DNA of 29,707 nt. It comes from an uncultured Mycoplasmatota bacterium (lineage in GTDB: Bacteria; Bacillota_I; Bacilli_A; RF39; UBA660). Below, in pieces: positions 1-8,268 of this stretch. The position numbers were made by a program, and so were the translations under genes. Where the stretch lies: positions 1-29,707 of the forward strand of contig URPE01000015.1 in assembly GCA_900549625.1 (NCBI GenBank). Direction: 5' to 3'. The notes under the pieces were generated by a model, which saw only the letters and a list, made by a program, of their open reading frames with translations, had not been told where the DNA came from and ran no database searches. Each line of letters opens with the position of its first letter. Positions within the stretch are counted from its first letter, which is position 1.

Positions 1-559
1 TATAACAATATACTAAGTAATATGTTGTTTTAGATAATGTACTATTATCAAAGTCTGCTTGTTCTAATATAATCTGTTCTTTATTTTGTAAAGCCTTAGT
101 TCCATATACTTTCTCTGGTGTACCATTTAAAACTACACTATCTTCTTTATAGTATTGTTTGGTTGTGTCACCATTAATAGTACTATTACCTTCTTTTATA
201 GTAACGTTATTAGTAGTTGTATCAGTTGACTTATAAAGAGTTATTTCAACGTCACTACCAAAAGACTCATCAAGTATTTCTTTTAAATCTATTTCATAGA
301 TGCCTTTTCCGGATGTACTATTCTTTTCAATTGTAAACGTTTGGATACCACATTCACCTGGTAATAAATCACCACTTGTGTAGACCTTTGTACCTTCCCA
401 CTTAATATCGCCTAAGTTTTCCGTTACAATATTTAAGTTCTTTTCATTACCACTTGTTTTTGTTGTTGTAGCAAAATAAGCATATGAAGCTCCAACTGCA
501 CCTACTAATACTAGTAATAAAATTACTACAGCTATTATTATTGTTTTCTTATCTTTCAT
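1..559 (-). CDS. Exported SipW/TasA-like surface protein, 3' end outside window
   Basis: The gene starts at the ATG at 557-559 and runs off the left edge, so only about 186 residues are visible. The start lies about 8 bases after a GAGG-type ribosome site. Residues about 5-22 form one hydrophobic segment after a short basic start (MKDKK), followed by ASYAYFATT. That pattern is typical of proteins handled by SipW-type signal peptidases (TasA/camelysin group). The rest is polar, Thr/Asn/Ser-rich and predicted to be beta-rich, with a single Cys near residue 67 (PGECG). A secreted or surface-anchored role is inferred from the N-terminus. No enzymatic motif is visible and I cannot name the family with certainty. 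Confidence 0.75.
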   Translation of the reverse strand, partial: MKDKKTIIIAVVILLLVLVGAVGASYAYFATTTKTSGNEKNLNIVTENLGDIKWEGTKVYTSGDLLPGECGIQTFTIEKNSTSGKGIYEIDLKEILDESFGSDVEITLYKSTDTTTNNVTIKEGNSTINGDTTKQYYKEDSVVLNGTPEKVYGTKALQNKEQIILEQADFDNSTLSKTTYYLVYCY

Positions 560-587
560 CTCTATACCTCACTTCTATCATAAATAC

Positions 588-615
588 ATTATAACCTATC
601 AAAAATAAATATCAA
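588..615 (-). promoter_or_regulatory. Sigma-A type promoter of the 1-559 surface gene
   Basis: Read on the minus strand, TTGATA (610-615) is followed by a 16-base spacer and a perfect TATAAT (588-593), about 28 bases upstream of the ATG. This is a strong vegetative-type promoter, so the gene is probably transcribed independently of dut. Confidence 0.6.
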
Positions 616-671
616 TACCAAAATCGCATTTTTACTCCAACTTGTCTAATACTATTTAAATTTATTAAAGT

Positions 672-702
672 ATTAAAAAGAAAGATATTTTCTATCTTTC
701 TT
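672..702 (-). terminator. Rho-independent terminator of nrdD-nrdG-dut
   Basis: On the minus strand AAGAAAGATA pairs perfectly with TATCTTTCTT around a 5-base loop (678-702), followed by a T run. The left arm overlaps the dut stop codon, so the operon ends here. Confidence 0.75.
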
Positions 703-1156
703 ACTTATTTGTTGAACCAAAGCCACCTGTACGAATGCCATCAGCTTCGTCGTTATCAGCGATTAAATATTTTTGAAATATTACTTGACCTATAATATCG
801 CCTTTTTTAATAACTAATGGTTCAGTACCAAAATTCCAATATTGGAAATAAAAGTGTCCATCATTTGAAGCATTACCATAATAATCTTTATCAATGATGC
901 CAATACTATTAGCCATAACAAAACCTTTTTTAGGTCCACTACTGCGATTTACTAACATATAAAATTCATCATCTTGGCAATAAGCCTTTAAACCTGTTGG
1001 TATAAGTGTTGGTTTAGCCCCATTTTCATAAGGCATAATTGTTATATCTTCTGCTGCTTCAATATCATAACCAGCCGAATACTTAGTTTTTCTAACTGGT
1101 AAATTAATACCTTTATCTTCATAGCCATGAGCTATTTCAAATCCTCGTAATTTCAT
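701..1156 (-). CDS. dut: dUTP diphosphatase (dUTPase)
   Basis: This enzyme hydrolyses dUTP to dUMP and pyrophosphate, keeping uracil out of DNA and feeding dTMP synthesis. The 151-residue protein has the five trimeric dUTPase motifs in order: AGYDIEA (about residue 28), NRSSGPKKG (about 70), the catalytic-Asp motif SIGIIDKDYYGN (about 84), KGDIIGQVIFQ (about 118) and the C-terminal arm RTGGFGST. Length is normal for the family. Motif 2 is NRSSGPKKG rather than the more common GRSS form, and a longer strand before motif 4 suggests the Firmicute/phage-like subgroup. Its ATG overlaps the nrdG stop (ATGA), so translation is probably coupled. Sitting last in an anaerobic reductase operon fits a job cleaning up the deoxynucleotide pool. 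Confidence 0.93.
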   Translation of the reverse strand: MKLRGFEIAHGYEDKGINLPVRKTKYSAGYDIEAAEDITIMPYENGAKPTLIPTGLKAYCQDDEFYMLVNRSSGPKKGFVMANSIGIIDKDYYGNASNDGHFYFQYWNFGTEPLVIKKGDIIGQVIFQKYLIADNDEADGIRTGGFGSTNK

Positions 1157-1707
1157 AATTGTCCTACTTTCTTAAATTCTTTATCTCCCACAGGAATTTC
1201 AACTACTTTTTTTAGTTCTAAACTCTTTTTAACATCAATAACCCTTTGGTTACGGCTGCCCCTAAAAACGAGGCCCTTATCTGCCATACTTTCTACGAAT
1301 CTACCATCAACTAAAACATCTATATATGATAGTATTTCTTTTGTAAATTCATATTTTGGCACCATGATATCCAATATTTCTTTGTCAAATAAGTAACCCG
1401 TATAACACCAAATATCTTTGTCTGGCAACGCATTTTTAACTGCCCTTAAAAGGGGTAATAAACCTTCTTGGTTTTTTGGATCCATTGGTTCTCCACCAAG
1501 TAAACTTAAACCTTTAATATATGATTTATCTAAAGACTCTACTATTTCATCTATTGTTTCTGTCGTAAATGGTTTACCATATTTATAATCCCACGCTACT
1601 TCATTAAAACAATTTTTACAGTGATGCGGGCACCCACTTACAAATAAGGATACCCTAACACCAAAGCCATTTGCTATATCATATTTTTTTAAATCAGCAT
1701 AATACAT
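1153..1707 (-). CDS. nrdG: Anaerobic ribonucleoside-triphosphate reductase activating protein
   Basis: This radical SAM activase puts the glycyl radical on NrdD under anaerobic conditions. The 184-residue protein carries the CX3CX2C cluster motif (Cys26, Cys30, Cys33, in GCPHHCKNC) and the SAM-binding GGEP-type motif (LLGGEPMDP, about residue 73). The C-terminus has VDGRFVE and RGSRNQRVID, typical of NrdG. It follows nrdD after 8 bases and overlaps dut, forming a three-gene operon. The activase next to its reductase is the usual arrangement and leaves little doubt about identity. Confidence 0.95.
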   Translation of the reverse strand: MYYADLKKYDIANGFGVRVSLFVSGCPHHCKNCFNEVAWDYKYGKPFTTETIDEIVESLDKSYIKGLSLLGGEPMDPKNQEGLLPLLRAVKNALPDKDIWCYTGYLFDKEILDIMVPKYEFTKEILSYIDVLVDGRFVESMADKGLVFRGSRNQRVIDVKKSLELKKVVEIPVGDKEFKKVGQL

Positions 1708-1715
1708 AACTACCT

Positions 1716-3842
1716 CTATAAATGAGTAACACGATCTTTTATTTCTTTTGTTTTACCAACATTCCAGAAATTTTCCCCTAAATAACCACATGTACGTCTT
1801 GCAACATTCATTTTATTTTTATCTTTATTATGACAGTTTGGACATTCCCATTCTAAATCATCATTAACAATAATTTCCCCCGTATAACCACATTCATGAC
1901 AATAATCACTCTTAGTATTAAATTCAGCATATTGGATATTGTCATATATAAATTTAACAACTTCTTCCATAGCCTCTAAGTTATGTTCCATATTAGGTAC
2001 TTCAACATAAGAAATACATCCTCCAGAACTAATTGGTTGAAATTGACTTTCGAATTTGAATTTTGAGAAAGCATCTATGTGTTGTCTTACATCAACATGA
2101 TAACTATTAGTATAATATCCCTTATCAGTAACATTTTTAATAGTGCCAAAACGTTCTTTATCAATTCTTGCAAAACGATAGCATAAACTTTCTGCCGGTG
2201 TACCATATAATGCAAACCCAAGTCCTGTTTCTTTTTTCCATTCATCTACTTTAGCTCTTAAGTGTTTCATTAATTTTAATACAAACTCTTCTCCTTTTGG
2301 TTCTGTTTGTGGCACACCACGCATAAGCATTGTTGTTTCATAAACACCTATATAACCTAAAGATATAGTTGAATATGGACAATTTAAGTATTTATCGATT
2401 TTTTCACCCTTTTTAAGTCTTGCGATAGCCCCATATTGCCAGTGAATTGGTGAAATATCACTAGTAGTACCTAGTAAAGCTTCATGACGACATAATAAAG
2501 CTTCTTTACATAGTTCTAGTCTTTCATCTAATATACGCCAGAAAGCTTCTTCATCACCTTCAGCAACAATTGCCACTTGAGGAAGATTAATAGAAACAAC
2601 GCCTTGATTAAAACGACCTTCAAACTTATAGTTACCATTTTCATCTTTCCAAGGACTTAAGAAACTACGACATCCCATTGGACTAAAGACATTACCTTCA
2701 TAATTCTTACGCATTTGTTTAGCACTAATATAATCAGGATACATTCTCTTAGCTGAACATTTAACAGCTAAATGGGTTAAATAATCATACTTACCACCCT
2801 TTAAACAGTTATTTTCATCTAAAACATAAACTAATTTTGGAAAAGCTGGTGTAACATAAACACCTTTTTCATTTTTTATACCTAATAGTCTTTGGTTAAG
2901 GATTTCTTCAAATACCATCGCGTTTTCTTCAATATACTCATCATCATCTTTTAAATGCATAAACAAAGTTACAAATGGTGATTGTCCATTAGTTGTCATA
3001 AGAGTATTAATTTGATATTGAATAATTTGTACTCCTGCTTTAATCTCATACTTAAGTTCATCATTAACTAATTCATCGACTTGTTTTTTAGTTAATTTTT
3101 CTTTAATATCATCTGGTATTTGTTTATAAAACTTCTCTTTAGATATACGTACAAACTTACCTAAATGGGAAATATCTACTGATTGACCACCATATTGGTT
3201 AGACGCTACTGCTGCAATAATCTGCGTTGTTAAAGTACAAGCAACTCTAAAACTTTTTGGCTTTTCACAAAGCTTACCATTCATAACAATGCCATTTTCA
3301 AGCATATCATCAATATTAATTAAACAACAATTAAATATTGGTTGAATAAAATAATCAGCATCATGAAAATGAAGTATCCCTTCTTCATGGGCTTTACTAA
3401 TTTTTTCTGGTAACAAAATTCTTTTTGTTAAATCTCTTGATACCTCTCCTGCAATATAATCTCTTTGAGTACTAGCAAGAGTTGTACTTTTATTAGAGTT
3501 TTCTTCCGCAAGTTCTTTATTAGCATTTTTAATTAAACTTAATATTGATTCATCAGTTGTATTAGATTTTCTAACTAATGCTCTCGTATAACGATAAGTA
3601 ATATATTCTTTAGCAAGAGCATACTTAGATAAACTCATTATTTTCTCTTCAATAATATCTTGAATATCTTCAACTAAAATTCTCTTTTTATTTAATTTTT
3701 CAATATATTTAATAATATTTTCAATTTGTCTATCCGTAATTCTATCTTCTTCAGCTACTTGTTCATTAGCTTTACCAATAGCAATACGAATCTTCTCACG
3801 ATCAAAATCAACGCTTTTTCCATCTCTTTTAATAACCTTCAT
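1716..3842 (-). CDS. nrdD: Class III anaerobic ribonucleoside-triphosphate reductase
   Basis: This oxygen-sensitive reductase makes dNTPs from NTPs using formate and a glycyl radical. An N-terminal ATP-cone (about residues 1-90) is followed by the reductase barrel with NCCLINIDDML (substrate-side cysteines). Near the C-terminus are two CxxC pairs (CHEC and CPNC, zinc site) and the radical-site motif RRTCGYLGE, Gly about 686. I start it at the ATG at 3840-3842 (708 aa). A GTG at 3852-3854 is in frame but directly abuts the AAGGAG ribosome site, leaving no spacing, whereas the ATG has about 11 bases. No aerobic reductase is visible here, which fits an anaerobe. The palindrome at 3902-3917 lies upstream. 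Confidence 0.96.
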   Translation of the reverse strand: MKVIKRDGKSVDFDREKIRIAIGKANEQVAEEDRITDRQIENIIKYIEKLNKKRILVEDIQDIIEEKIMSLSKYALAKEYITYRYTRALVRKSNTTDESILSLIKNANKELAEENSNKSTTLASTQRDYIAGEVSRDLTKRILLPEKISKAHEEGILHFHDADYFIQPIFNCCLINIDDMLENGIVMNGKLCEKPKSFRVACTLTTQIIAAVASNQYGGQSVDISHLGKFVRISKEKFYKQIPDDIKEKLTKKQVDELVNDELKYEIKAGVQIIQYQINTLMTTNGQSPFVTLFMHLKDDDEYIEENAMVFEEILNQRLLGIKNEKGVYVTPAFPKLVYVLDENNCLKGGKYDYLTHLAVKCSAKRMYPDYISAKQMRKNYEGNVFSPMGCRSFLSPWKDENGNYKFEGRFNQGVVSINLPQVAIVAEGDEEAFWRILDERLELCKEALLCRHEALLGTTSDISPIHWQYGAIARLKKGEKIDKYLNCPYSTISLGYIGVYETTMLMRGVPQTEPKGEEFVLKLMKHLRAKVDEWKKETGLGFALYGTPAESLCYRFARIDKERFGTIKNVTDKGYYTNSYHVDVRQHIDAFSKFKFESQFQPISSGGCISYVEVPNMEHNLEAMEEVVKFIYDNIQYAEFNTKSDYCHECGYTGEIIVNDDLEWECPNCHNKDKNKMNVARRTCGYLGENFWNVGKTKEIKDRVTHL

Positions 3843-3874
3843 TTTTTTCTTCACTCCTTCTAAACTACAAATAA

Positions 3875-3903
3875 ATCATAATAGATAGATTTTATTTTGT
3901 CTG
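3875..3903 (-). promoter_or_regulatory. Putative nrdDG-dut promoter
   Basis: On the minus strand a TATGAT -10 (3875-3880) has a 17-base spacer to CAGACA (3898-3903), a weak -35. The -35 touches the edge of the 16-bp palindrome, so a protein bound there would likely affect this promoter too. Confidence 0.45.
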
Positions 3904-3917
3904 TTGCAATTGCAACA
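3902..3917. promoter_or_regulatory. Perfect 16-bp palindrome, candidate operator between nrdD and regulator
   Basis: TGTTGCAATTGCAACA is its own reverse complement. It lies between the divergent nrdD and Crp/Fnr-family genes. Its TTGCAA half (3904-3909) is also the -35 of the regulator's promoter: a 17-base spacer leads to a perfect TATAAT. A dimeric helix-turn-helix protein bound here would block that promoter. The Crp/Fnr protein next door is the obvious candidate, which is inference. Confidence 0.6.
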
Positions 3918-3932
3918 ATTTTACAATATAAT
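3904..3932 (+). promoter_or_regulatory. Sigma-A promoter of the Crp/Fnr-family gene
   Basis: TTGCAA (3904-3909), a 17-base spacer and a perfect TATAAT (3927-3932) precede the start at 3961. The -35 lies inside the palindrome, an arrangement expected for autorepression. Confidence 0.6.
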
Positions 3933-3960
3933 AAAATTAAAGAAAATGAGGCGTTTATTT

Positions 3961-4596
3961 ATGGAGAAAAAATATAATATATATCAAAATTTTGATGACA
4001 AGGCTTTACGTAAACTATCCTCTTTATTATCTGTAAAGACCATGGAATATAAACCTAATCAAACTATTAGTTACTCATTTGGTAAAAGATATATGCTTGG
4101 TGTCATGGAAAGTGGCAAAGCCTCTTTAGTCCGTTTTGATTATAATGGTGATAAAACAATTATTGAAGAACTTGAAAGTGGCGATATATTTTCCGATATG
4201 TTTGTTTCTAGTGATTCATCAGAACTATCTGTTATTTCCCTTACTAATTCCATTGTAACATTCTTTAGTTATCAAGAAATAGTAGCTAAAGCCGAAAATA
4301 GTAAATACGCTCTTAACTTACTTAATAATATTACATTAGTTATGAGTAAAAAATTAATTAAAAGAAATGAAAGAATAGAACTTCTAACTAAAAGAAGCAT
4401 CCGTAATAAACTACTTGCCTACTTTGAATTACAAGCCAAAAAAAAGAATGCTAAAACATTCGATTTAAGTTATTCATATACTGATCTTGCCGATTACCTA
4501 TGTGTTGATAGAAGCGCCCTAATGCGTGAACTAAAAAACTTAAAAGAAGACAAATTAATTAAAGACATTAATAAAAAGATAACTCTTCTATATTAA
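3961..4596 (+). CDS. Crp/Fnr-family transcriptional regulator
   Basis: The protein has an N-terminal cyclic-nucleotide-binding-type beta roll (about residues 15-120, with GVMESGKASLVRF and ELESGDIF), a dimerisation helix and a C-terminal winged helix-turn-helix (about 165-211, with DLADYLCVDRSALMREL). I start it at ATG 3961 (211 aa), 7 bases after GAGGCG; upstream in-frame codons lack a ribosome site. The only Cys is in the recognition-helix region, so it cannot carry an Fnr-type 4Fe-4S cluster. It is unlikely to sense oxygen that way, and its signal is unknown. Divergence from the anaerobic reductase operon across a palindrome suggests it controls nrdDG-dut and itself. Its 3' end overlaps the convergent DUF4097-like gene by 4 bases. 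Confidence 0.85.
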   Translation: MEKKYNIYQNFDDKALRKLSSLLSVKTMEYKPNQTISYSFGKRYMLGVMESGKASLVRFDYNGDKTIIEELESGDIFSDMFVSSDSSELSVISLTNSIVTFFSYQEIVAKAENSKYALNLLNNITLVMSKKLIKRNERIELLTKRSIRNKLLAYFELQAKKKNAKTFDLSYSYTDLADYLCVDRSALMRELKNLKEDKLIKDINKKITLLY

Positions 4597-5399
4597 TTTT
4601 GTGTAAAAGAAATATCTACTAGCCCTATATCACCATTTACTAAAATGCTATTACTGCCCCCACTTGTGGCATAACCATCTAAAACCGATACACCATTTAC
4701 ATTAATAGTTCCGACACCTTTGTTTACATGAAGATTGTAATCACTAGAAGGCCCTAATACATCAAGTTTTAACTCGCCAATATTAGAATTAATCTTACTA
4801 TCACCAGTAAGTAATGCCGTAATTAAAGACTCACCTATTCCCATGTCAAATACTAAATTATTAATCGTACCATTTAAAATACTAAATTTTCCAGCCCCAG
4901 TAGAAACACTACAATTATCTTTAATATTCATATTATTAATAGTTGTAACACCAGCTCCTAAGTCTAGGGATAATACTTTTGCATTTAATGAATCAATCGT
5001 AATGCTACCAGATGCCGAATTTATTTTTACATCATCATAAATGATACTACTTGGAACTTCTAACGTAACAGTATTTCTCTTCTTTTTAAAAGAAAAAGGG
5101 TAATTATTTTCTTTAATTTTTAATACCCCATTATCTTCCTCAGTAACAATGGTGTTTTCTAAAGATGTTAGTTTTAATGTTTCACCATCTTTAATAATCA
5201 AATCAGCATAGTTTAATTCCACTGCAATTTTCGAGCTAGTAAATGTTTGACTTACCACATTACCAGTTGTTTCTTTTTTACTACCAAAAATATCCCCTAT
5301 TACTACCAAGCATCCTATCACACCACTAGCAATACCAAATATAATTAAAAAAGAAAGAAACATAGCAAAATACTTTATAATTCTTTGGAAGTTAATCAT
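4593..5399 (-). CDS. DUF4097-like beta-repeat membrane-anchored protein
   Basis: The 268-residue protein has one N-terminal membrane segment (about residues 10-35). A long extracytoplasmic stretch of short Ser/Thr/Asn/Gly-rich beta repeats follows (for example INSASGSITIDSLNAK, VSTGAGKFSILNG), as in the DUF4097 beta-helix family. These are often found with LiaF/PspC-type envelope-stress proteins. Its ATG overlaps the stop of the upstream LiaF-like gene (ATGA), so the two are probably translated together. That suggests an envelope-sensing or scaffold role, inferred from family and context only. No catalytic residues are evident. Confidence 0.75.
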   Translation of the reverse strand: MINFQRIIKYFAMFLSFLIIFGIASGVIGCLVVIGDIFGSKKETTGNVVSQTFTSSKIAVELNYADLIIKDGETLKLTSLENTIVTEEDNGVLKIKENNYPFSFKKKRNTVTLEVPSSIIYDDVKINSASGSITIDSLNAKVLSLDLGAGVTTINNMNIKDNCSVSTGAGKFSILNGTINNLVFDMGIGESLITALLTGDSKINSNIGELKLDVLGPSSDYNLHVNKGVGTINVNGVSVLDGYATSGGSNSILVNGDIGLVDISFTQN

Positions 5400-6064
5400 T
5401 TAATATCAACCCCACCAAACATGCATGTTGCCTTAACATATATTGTATACTTTTTATCACCACTAACACTTACTTTATTGTCTACTCCCCCAAAAATAGG
5501 TAAAGATTTAACCTTAACTTGAGCACCAAGAGGAACATATATATCTATACCGCCAAAAATAGCACTAGCATTAATAACAATATCACTATCTAATACAGCA
5601 TTTCTTAAATCACATTTAATACCACCAAATGTAGCATTTAAACTCATGTCTCTAAGTACTTCTTCATCAAATTTCAAATTTTGTTCCCCAAAAGTTGCAT
5701 AATATATATTATCATCATTTAAAACACTTTTTCTAAAATTTTCTTTATCCCCAAAAACATTTTTTAATATTATAGATACCCCTATAACTATTAAAACAAT
5801 TGGTAATAATAACTTCCATAAAAGTTCAAAATCAATTAAGTTTTGGCAAGCCATAAGTAAAGCCCCACCAACAATTAAGCCTATAATATTTCCTGTCTTA
5901 TCATTATCATTAAATAATCCTATAAAAGAAGGAACAATAATAAATAAAGTCCACCAGCCATCAAAGAAAATATTAATATTAGTAATACCCATAGTATTTA
6001 AACCAATAATAACTCCAACTACTATTAAAACTAATCCCCATAAGATACTTTCAATTTTTTTCAT
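5396..6064 (-). CDS. LiaF-like membrane protein
   Basis: The first about 105 residues contain four hydrophobic segments (about 5-25, 32-50, 58-75, 84-103), matching the LiaI/LiaF-like transmembrane region. The C-terminal about 110 residues carry repeated FGG(I/V) strands (ATFGGIKCDL, AIFGGIDIYVP, PIFGGVDNKV, MFGGVDIK) typical of the LiaF C-terminal domain. In Bacilli, LiaF restrains the LiaRS cell-envelope stress system, but no LiaRS genes are present here, so its partner is unknown. The stop overlaps the start of the DUF4097-like gene. Gene length (222 aa) is normal for this group. Confidence 0.8.
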   Translation of the reverse strand: MKKIESILWGLVLIVVGVIIGLNTMGITNINIFFDGWWTLFIIVPSFIGLFNDNDKTGNIIGLIVGGALLMACQNLIDFELLWKLLLPIVLIVIGVSIILKNVFGDKENFRKSVLNDDNIYYATFGEQNLKFDEEVLRDMSLNATFGGIKCDLRNAVLDSDIVINASAIFGGIDIYVPLGAQVKVKSLPIFGGVDNKVSVSGDKKYTIYVKATCMFGGVDIK

Positions 6065-6081
6065 AAACTCACTCTCTTTCT

Positions 6082-6648
6082 TTATTTAATTTTCTTTGAC
6101 TCACCATGACTAACCAAGTAAACATTATCAGAAAAATCCATAAAAGGTTTATCATTATATGAATCAGTATAAAAGTTTTTTATCTTTTTATTTTTATATG
6201 CTTTTTTAAAACAAAGCACTTTATTTTTACCAAAATTAAGCCAAGTAATTTTCCCCTTATCAAAATCTATTTTAGTACATAGTATATGCTTAGTATTTAA
6301 TCTGTTCTTTATTCCCATCATTAAAAACTCTGGACTTGCCGTTATAATAACATCATTAAACTTAACTTTCTCTAACATATTTAAATATAAATTTTTTTCA
6401 TGACTAAGCCAAAATTCCTGTGTTAACTCTTTTAATAAATCTTTATTTTCCAAAAACACTTTCGTATACTTTTCTAATTCCCTTAAAAATTTATCTTCAT
6501 CCCACAAACATAATTTATAAGCTCCTAAGGCCCTTAAAATACCTGGTAAATGTTTTATTAATCTTTTATTTTTCTTTATCACAAACAAAGCAAAATCAAA
6601 TGTACTTTCCCCCTTATAAAGGGTATTATCAAAATCAAAAGCTTGCAC
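6082..6648 (-). CDS. HAD-superfamily hydrolase, subclass IB-like phosphatase
   Basis: The protein starts with the HAD motif I DFDNTL: nucleophile Asp5 and acid/base Asp7. Motif II is in IITASPEF (about residue 100) and the acidic motif IV is near FYTDSYNDKPFMD (about 160-172). The helical cap between motifs I and II is small, as in phosphoserine-phosphatase-like subclass IB enzymes. The substrate cannot be read from the sequence; phosphatidylglycerophosphate- or phosphoserine-type phosphatases are possible. The start is a GTG directly after the stop of the upstream gene, 7-9 bases downstream of an AAGGGG site. The gene therefore depends on the trmD-type operon for expression. Confidence 0.8.
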   Translation of the reverse strand: MQAFDFDNTLYKGESTFDFALFVIKKNKRLIKHLPGILRALGAYKLCLWDEDKFLRELEKYTKVFLENKDLLKELTQEFWLSHEKNLYLNMLEKVKFNDVIITASPEFLMMGIKNRLNTKHILCTKIDFDKGKITWLNFGKNKVLCFKKAYKNKKIKNFYTDSYNDKPFMDFSDNVYLVSHGESKKIK

Positions 6649-7116
6649 TTATCTTCCCCTTCCTTTTTCTTTTACTTCTTCTTCCATTAATTGTCTTTCT
6701 ATATACTTCTGAACACTTTTCTCTATCATTATTCTTTCTTTTAACTTATGTTCTAATAATTCCATCTTGACAAGCATCTTCTTATATTCTTCCTTGCTAA
6801 CTACCTGCATATATTTATCTTTTAATACTTGTTTCATTCTTACTAATTCATCTAAAGACAACATTGTATCAGAAGATGAACTATCACTATCTAATCTTTC
6901 TAAAACACTTTTAAATAACTTACGATAACTAATCGAAAACTTCATAAGTAAATAATTATTTTTAAGTAAATCACTAGTAATAGTAATAGTATTTACTTTA
7001 ACTATTTCTTTTTTTTCTTTCCATTTTGGATGTATAACATAACCATTAAAATTTATTCTTTTCTTTCTAGTAAGCGTAATAACATTATTTTTCTTTTCTA
7101 TTACATACACTGCCAT
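6649..7116 (-). CDS. Conserved-looking hypothetical protein, unknown function
   Basis: I do not recognise this 155-residue protein. The N-terminal half is predicted beta-rich and basic (VIEKKNNVITLTRKKRI). A Ser/Asp-rich linker follows (DSDSSSSDTML, about residues 77-87), then a highly charged helical, probably coiled-coil tail ending in KEKGRGR. There is no signal peptide or membrane segment, so it is probably cytoplasmic. It starts 4 bases after the trmD stop and ends directly before the HAD gene's GTG, so it belongs to the same transcript. The basic tail could bind nucleic acid, but that is speculation. Confidence 0.75.
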   Translation of the reverse strand: MAVYVIEKKNNVITLTRKKRINFNGYVIHPKWKEKKEIVKVNTITITSDLLKNNYLLMKFSISYRKLFKSVLERLDSDSSSSDTMLSLDELVRMKQVLKDKYMQVVSKEEYKKMLVKMELLEHKLKERIMIEKSVQKYIERQLMEEEVKEKGRGR

Positions 7117-7120
7117 TATA

Positions 7121-7786
7121 TCACTTCTCCAATAAATCTTGTCTTCTTTTCTGAGTATTTTTTATAGCTTCGCTTTCCCGCCACGCCCTTATTTTCGCGT
7201 GATCTCCAGACAACAAAATATCTGGCACTTTTTTACCTCGAAAATCATAAGGCTTTGTGTATGTTGGATAATCAAGTGTATTATTTGTAAATGAATCACT
7301 TAAGTATGATTCTTTATTTATAACGCCATCCAAAAGTCTTATAACAGAATCAGCAATTACCATCGCGGGGATCTCCCCCCCTGTCAAAACATAATCACCA
7401 ATAGATATTTCTTCTGAAACATAATCTCTAATTCGTTCGTCAAACCCCTCATAATGACCACATACAATTATTAAGTGTTCAAAGTTTTTAAGTTCATAAG
7501 CATGACTTTGTTTATAAGGCTTTCCTTGAGGACACATAAGAATAACATGGCTTTTTGGTCCCTTTAACGCTTCAATCGCATCCACCAAAGGTTCACACAT
7601 TAAAACCATACCAGCTCCCCCACCATAAGGTGTATCATCTACTTGTTTATGATTTAACTTAGAATAGTCCCTAAAATTAACTACATTTACTTCAACTAAC
7701 CCCTTCTTAATAGCTCGGCTGATAATAGACTCTTCTAAAAATCCATCAAACATATGGGGAAAAAGTGTTAAAATATCAATTTTCAT
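7121..7786 (-). CDS. trmD: tRNA (guanine37-N1)-methyltransferase
   Basis: TrmD methylates G37 next to the anticodon of tRNAs reading CNN and some other codons, which prevents +1 frameshifting. The 221-residue protein has the SPOUT trefoil-knot signatures VCGHYEGFDERI and DYVLTGGEIPAMVIADSVIRL, plus the N-terminal MKIDILTLFPHMF. It is slightly shorter than the about 240-residue E. coli enzyme, as usual in Bacilli. Its ATG overlaps the rimM stop (ATGA), the conserved rimM-trmD pairing. The neighbouring rpsP and rplS of the usual cluster are absent. Confidence 0.97.
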   Translation of the reverse strand: MKIDILTLFPHMFDGFLEESIISRAIKKGLVEVNVVNFRDYSKLNHKQVDDTPYGGGAGMVLMCEPLVDAIEALKGPKSHVILMCPQGKPYKQSHAYELKNFEHLIIVCGHYEGFDERIRDYVSEEISIGDYVLTGGEIPAMVIADSVIRLLDGVINKESYLSDSFTNNTLDYPTYTKPYDFRGKKVPDILLSGDHAKIRAWRESEAIKNTQKRRQDLLEK

Positions 7787-8268
7787 ACCATCAGATCCTT
7801 TGCATGTTCCGTAATTATTAATGCTTCATTTTGTTTTACTTCTTTGACATAGTAATCATTTAAAGGAATATAAAAACTCTTACTACCAAGTACATAAAGA
7901 AGAATACCAACTTTATTATACATAATATCTTTAACAATGCCAATATTTTTTCCATCTTCTACTACTTTAAACCCCATTAAACTACTTACTAAGTACTCAC
8001 CCTTACCTAGTTTTAAATCATCCATATCAATATATAGATCTTTATTCCTAAAATCTTCTACTAAATTAATATCATTTAAATTATCTAACTTAATTAAATA
8101 ACAATTCTTACCATTTTTCACACTAGTTATATAATGAACATGTTCATTAATATAAATAGGAAAATTTACCTTTAAAAACTTATCTGTTTCATAAATGGTA
8201 GGATAAAATTTAATATCTCCCTTTAAACCATGTGTCATGGTTGTATAACCCACTAATACTTTATTCAT
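7783..8268 (-). CDS. rimM: 16S rRNA processing / 30S maturation factor
   Basis: RimM binds ribosomal protein S19 and helps the 30S head mature. The protein shows the N-terminal barrel motif VGYTTMTHGLKGDIKFYP and a C-terminal PRC-barrel-like part (YLVSSLMGFKVVEDGKNIGIVKDIM ... YIPLNDYYVKEV, quoted in shorter pieces). I choose the ATG at 8266-8268 (161 aa) because family members start close to (K)VLVG; an in-frame ATG at 8281-8283 would add five residues. Neither start has a strong ribosome site. The gene overlaps the end of the SpoU methyltransferase gene by a few bases and overlaps trmD downstream. Confidence 0.9.
   Translation of the reverse strand: MNKVLVGYTTMTHGLKGDIKFYPTIYETDKFLKVNFPIYINEHVHYITSVKNGKNCYLIKLDNLNDINLVEDFRNKDLYIDMDDLKLGKGEYLVSSLMGFKVVEDGKNIGIVKDIMYNKVGILLYVLGSKSFYIPLNDYYVKEVKQNEALIITEHAKDLMV

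Noticed and set aside
3904..3960. N-terminal extension of the Crp/Fnr regulator
   Set aside because: It would translate through the palindrome and the -10 box; the ATG at 3961 has a better ribosome site and matches family N-termini.
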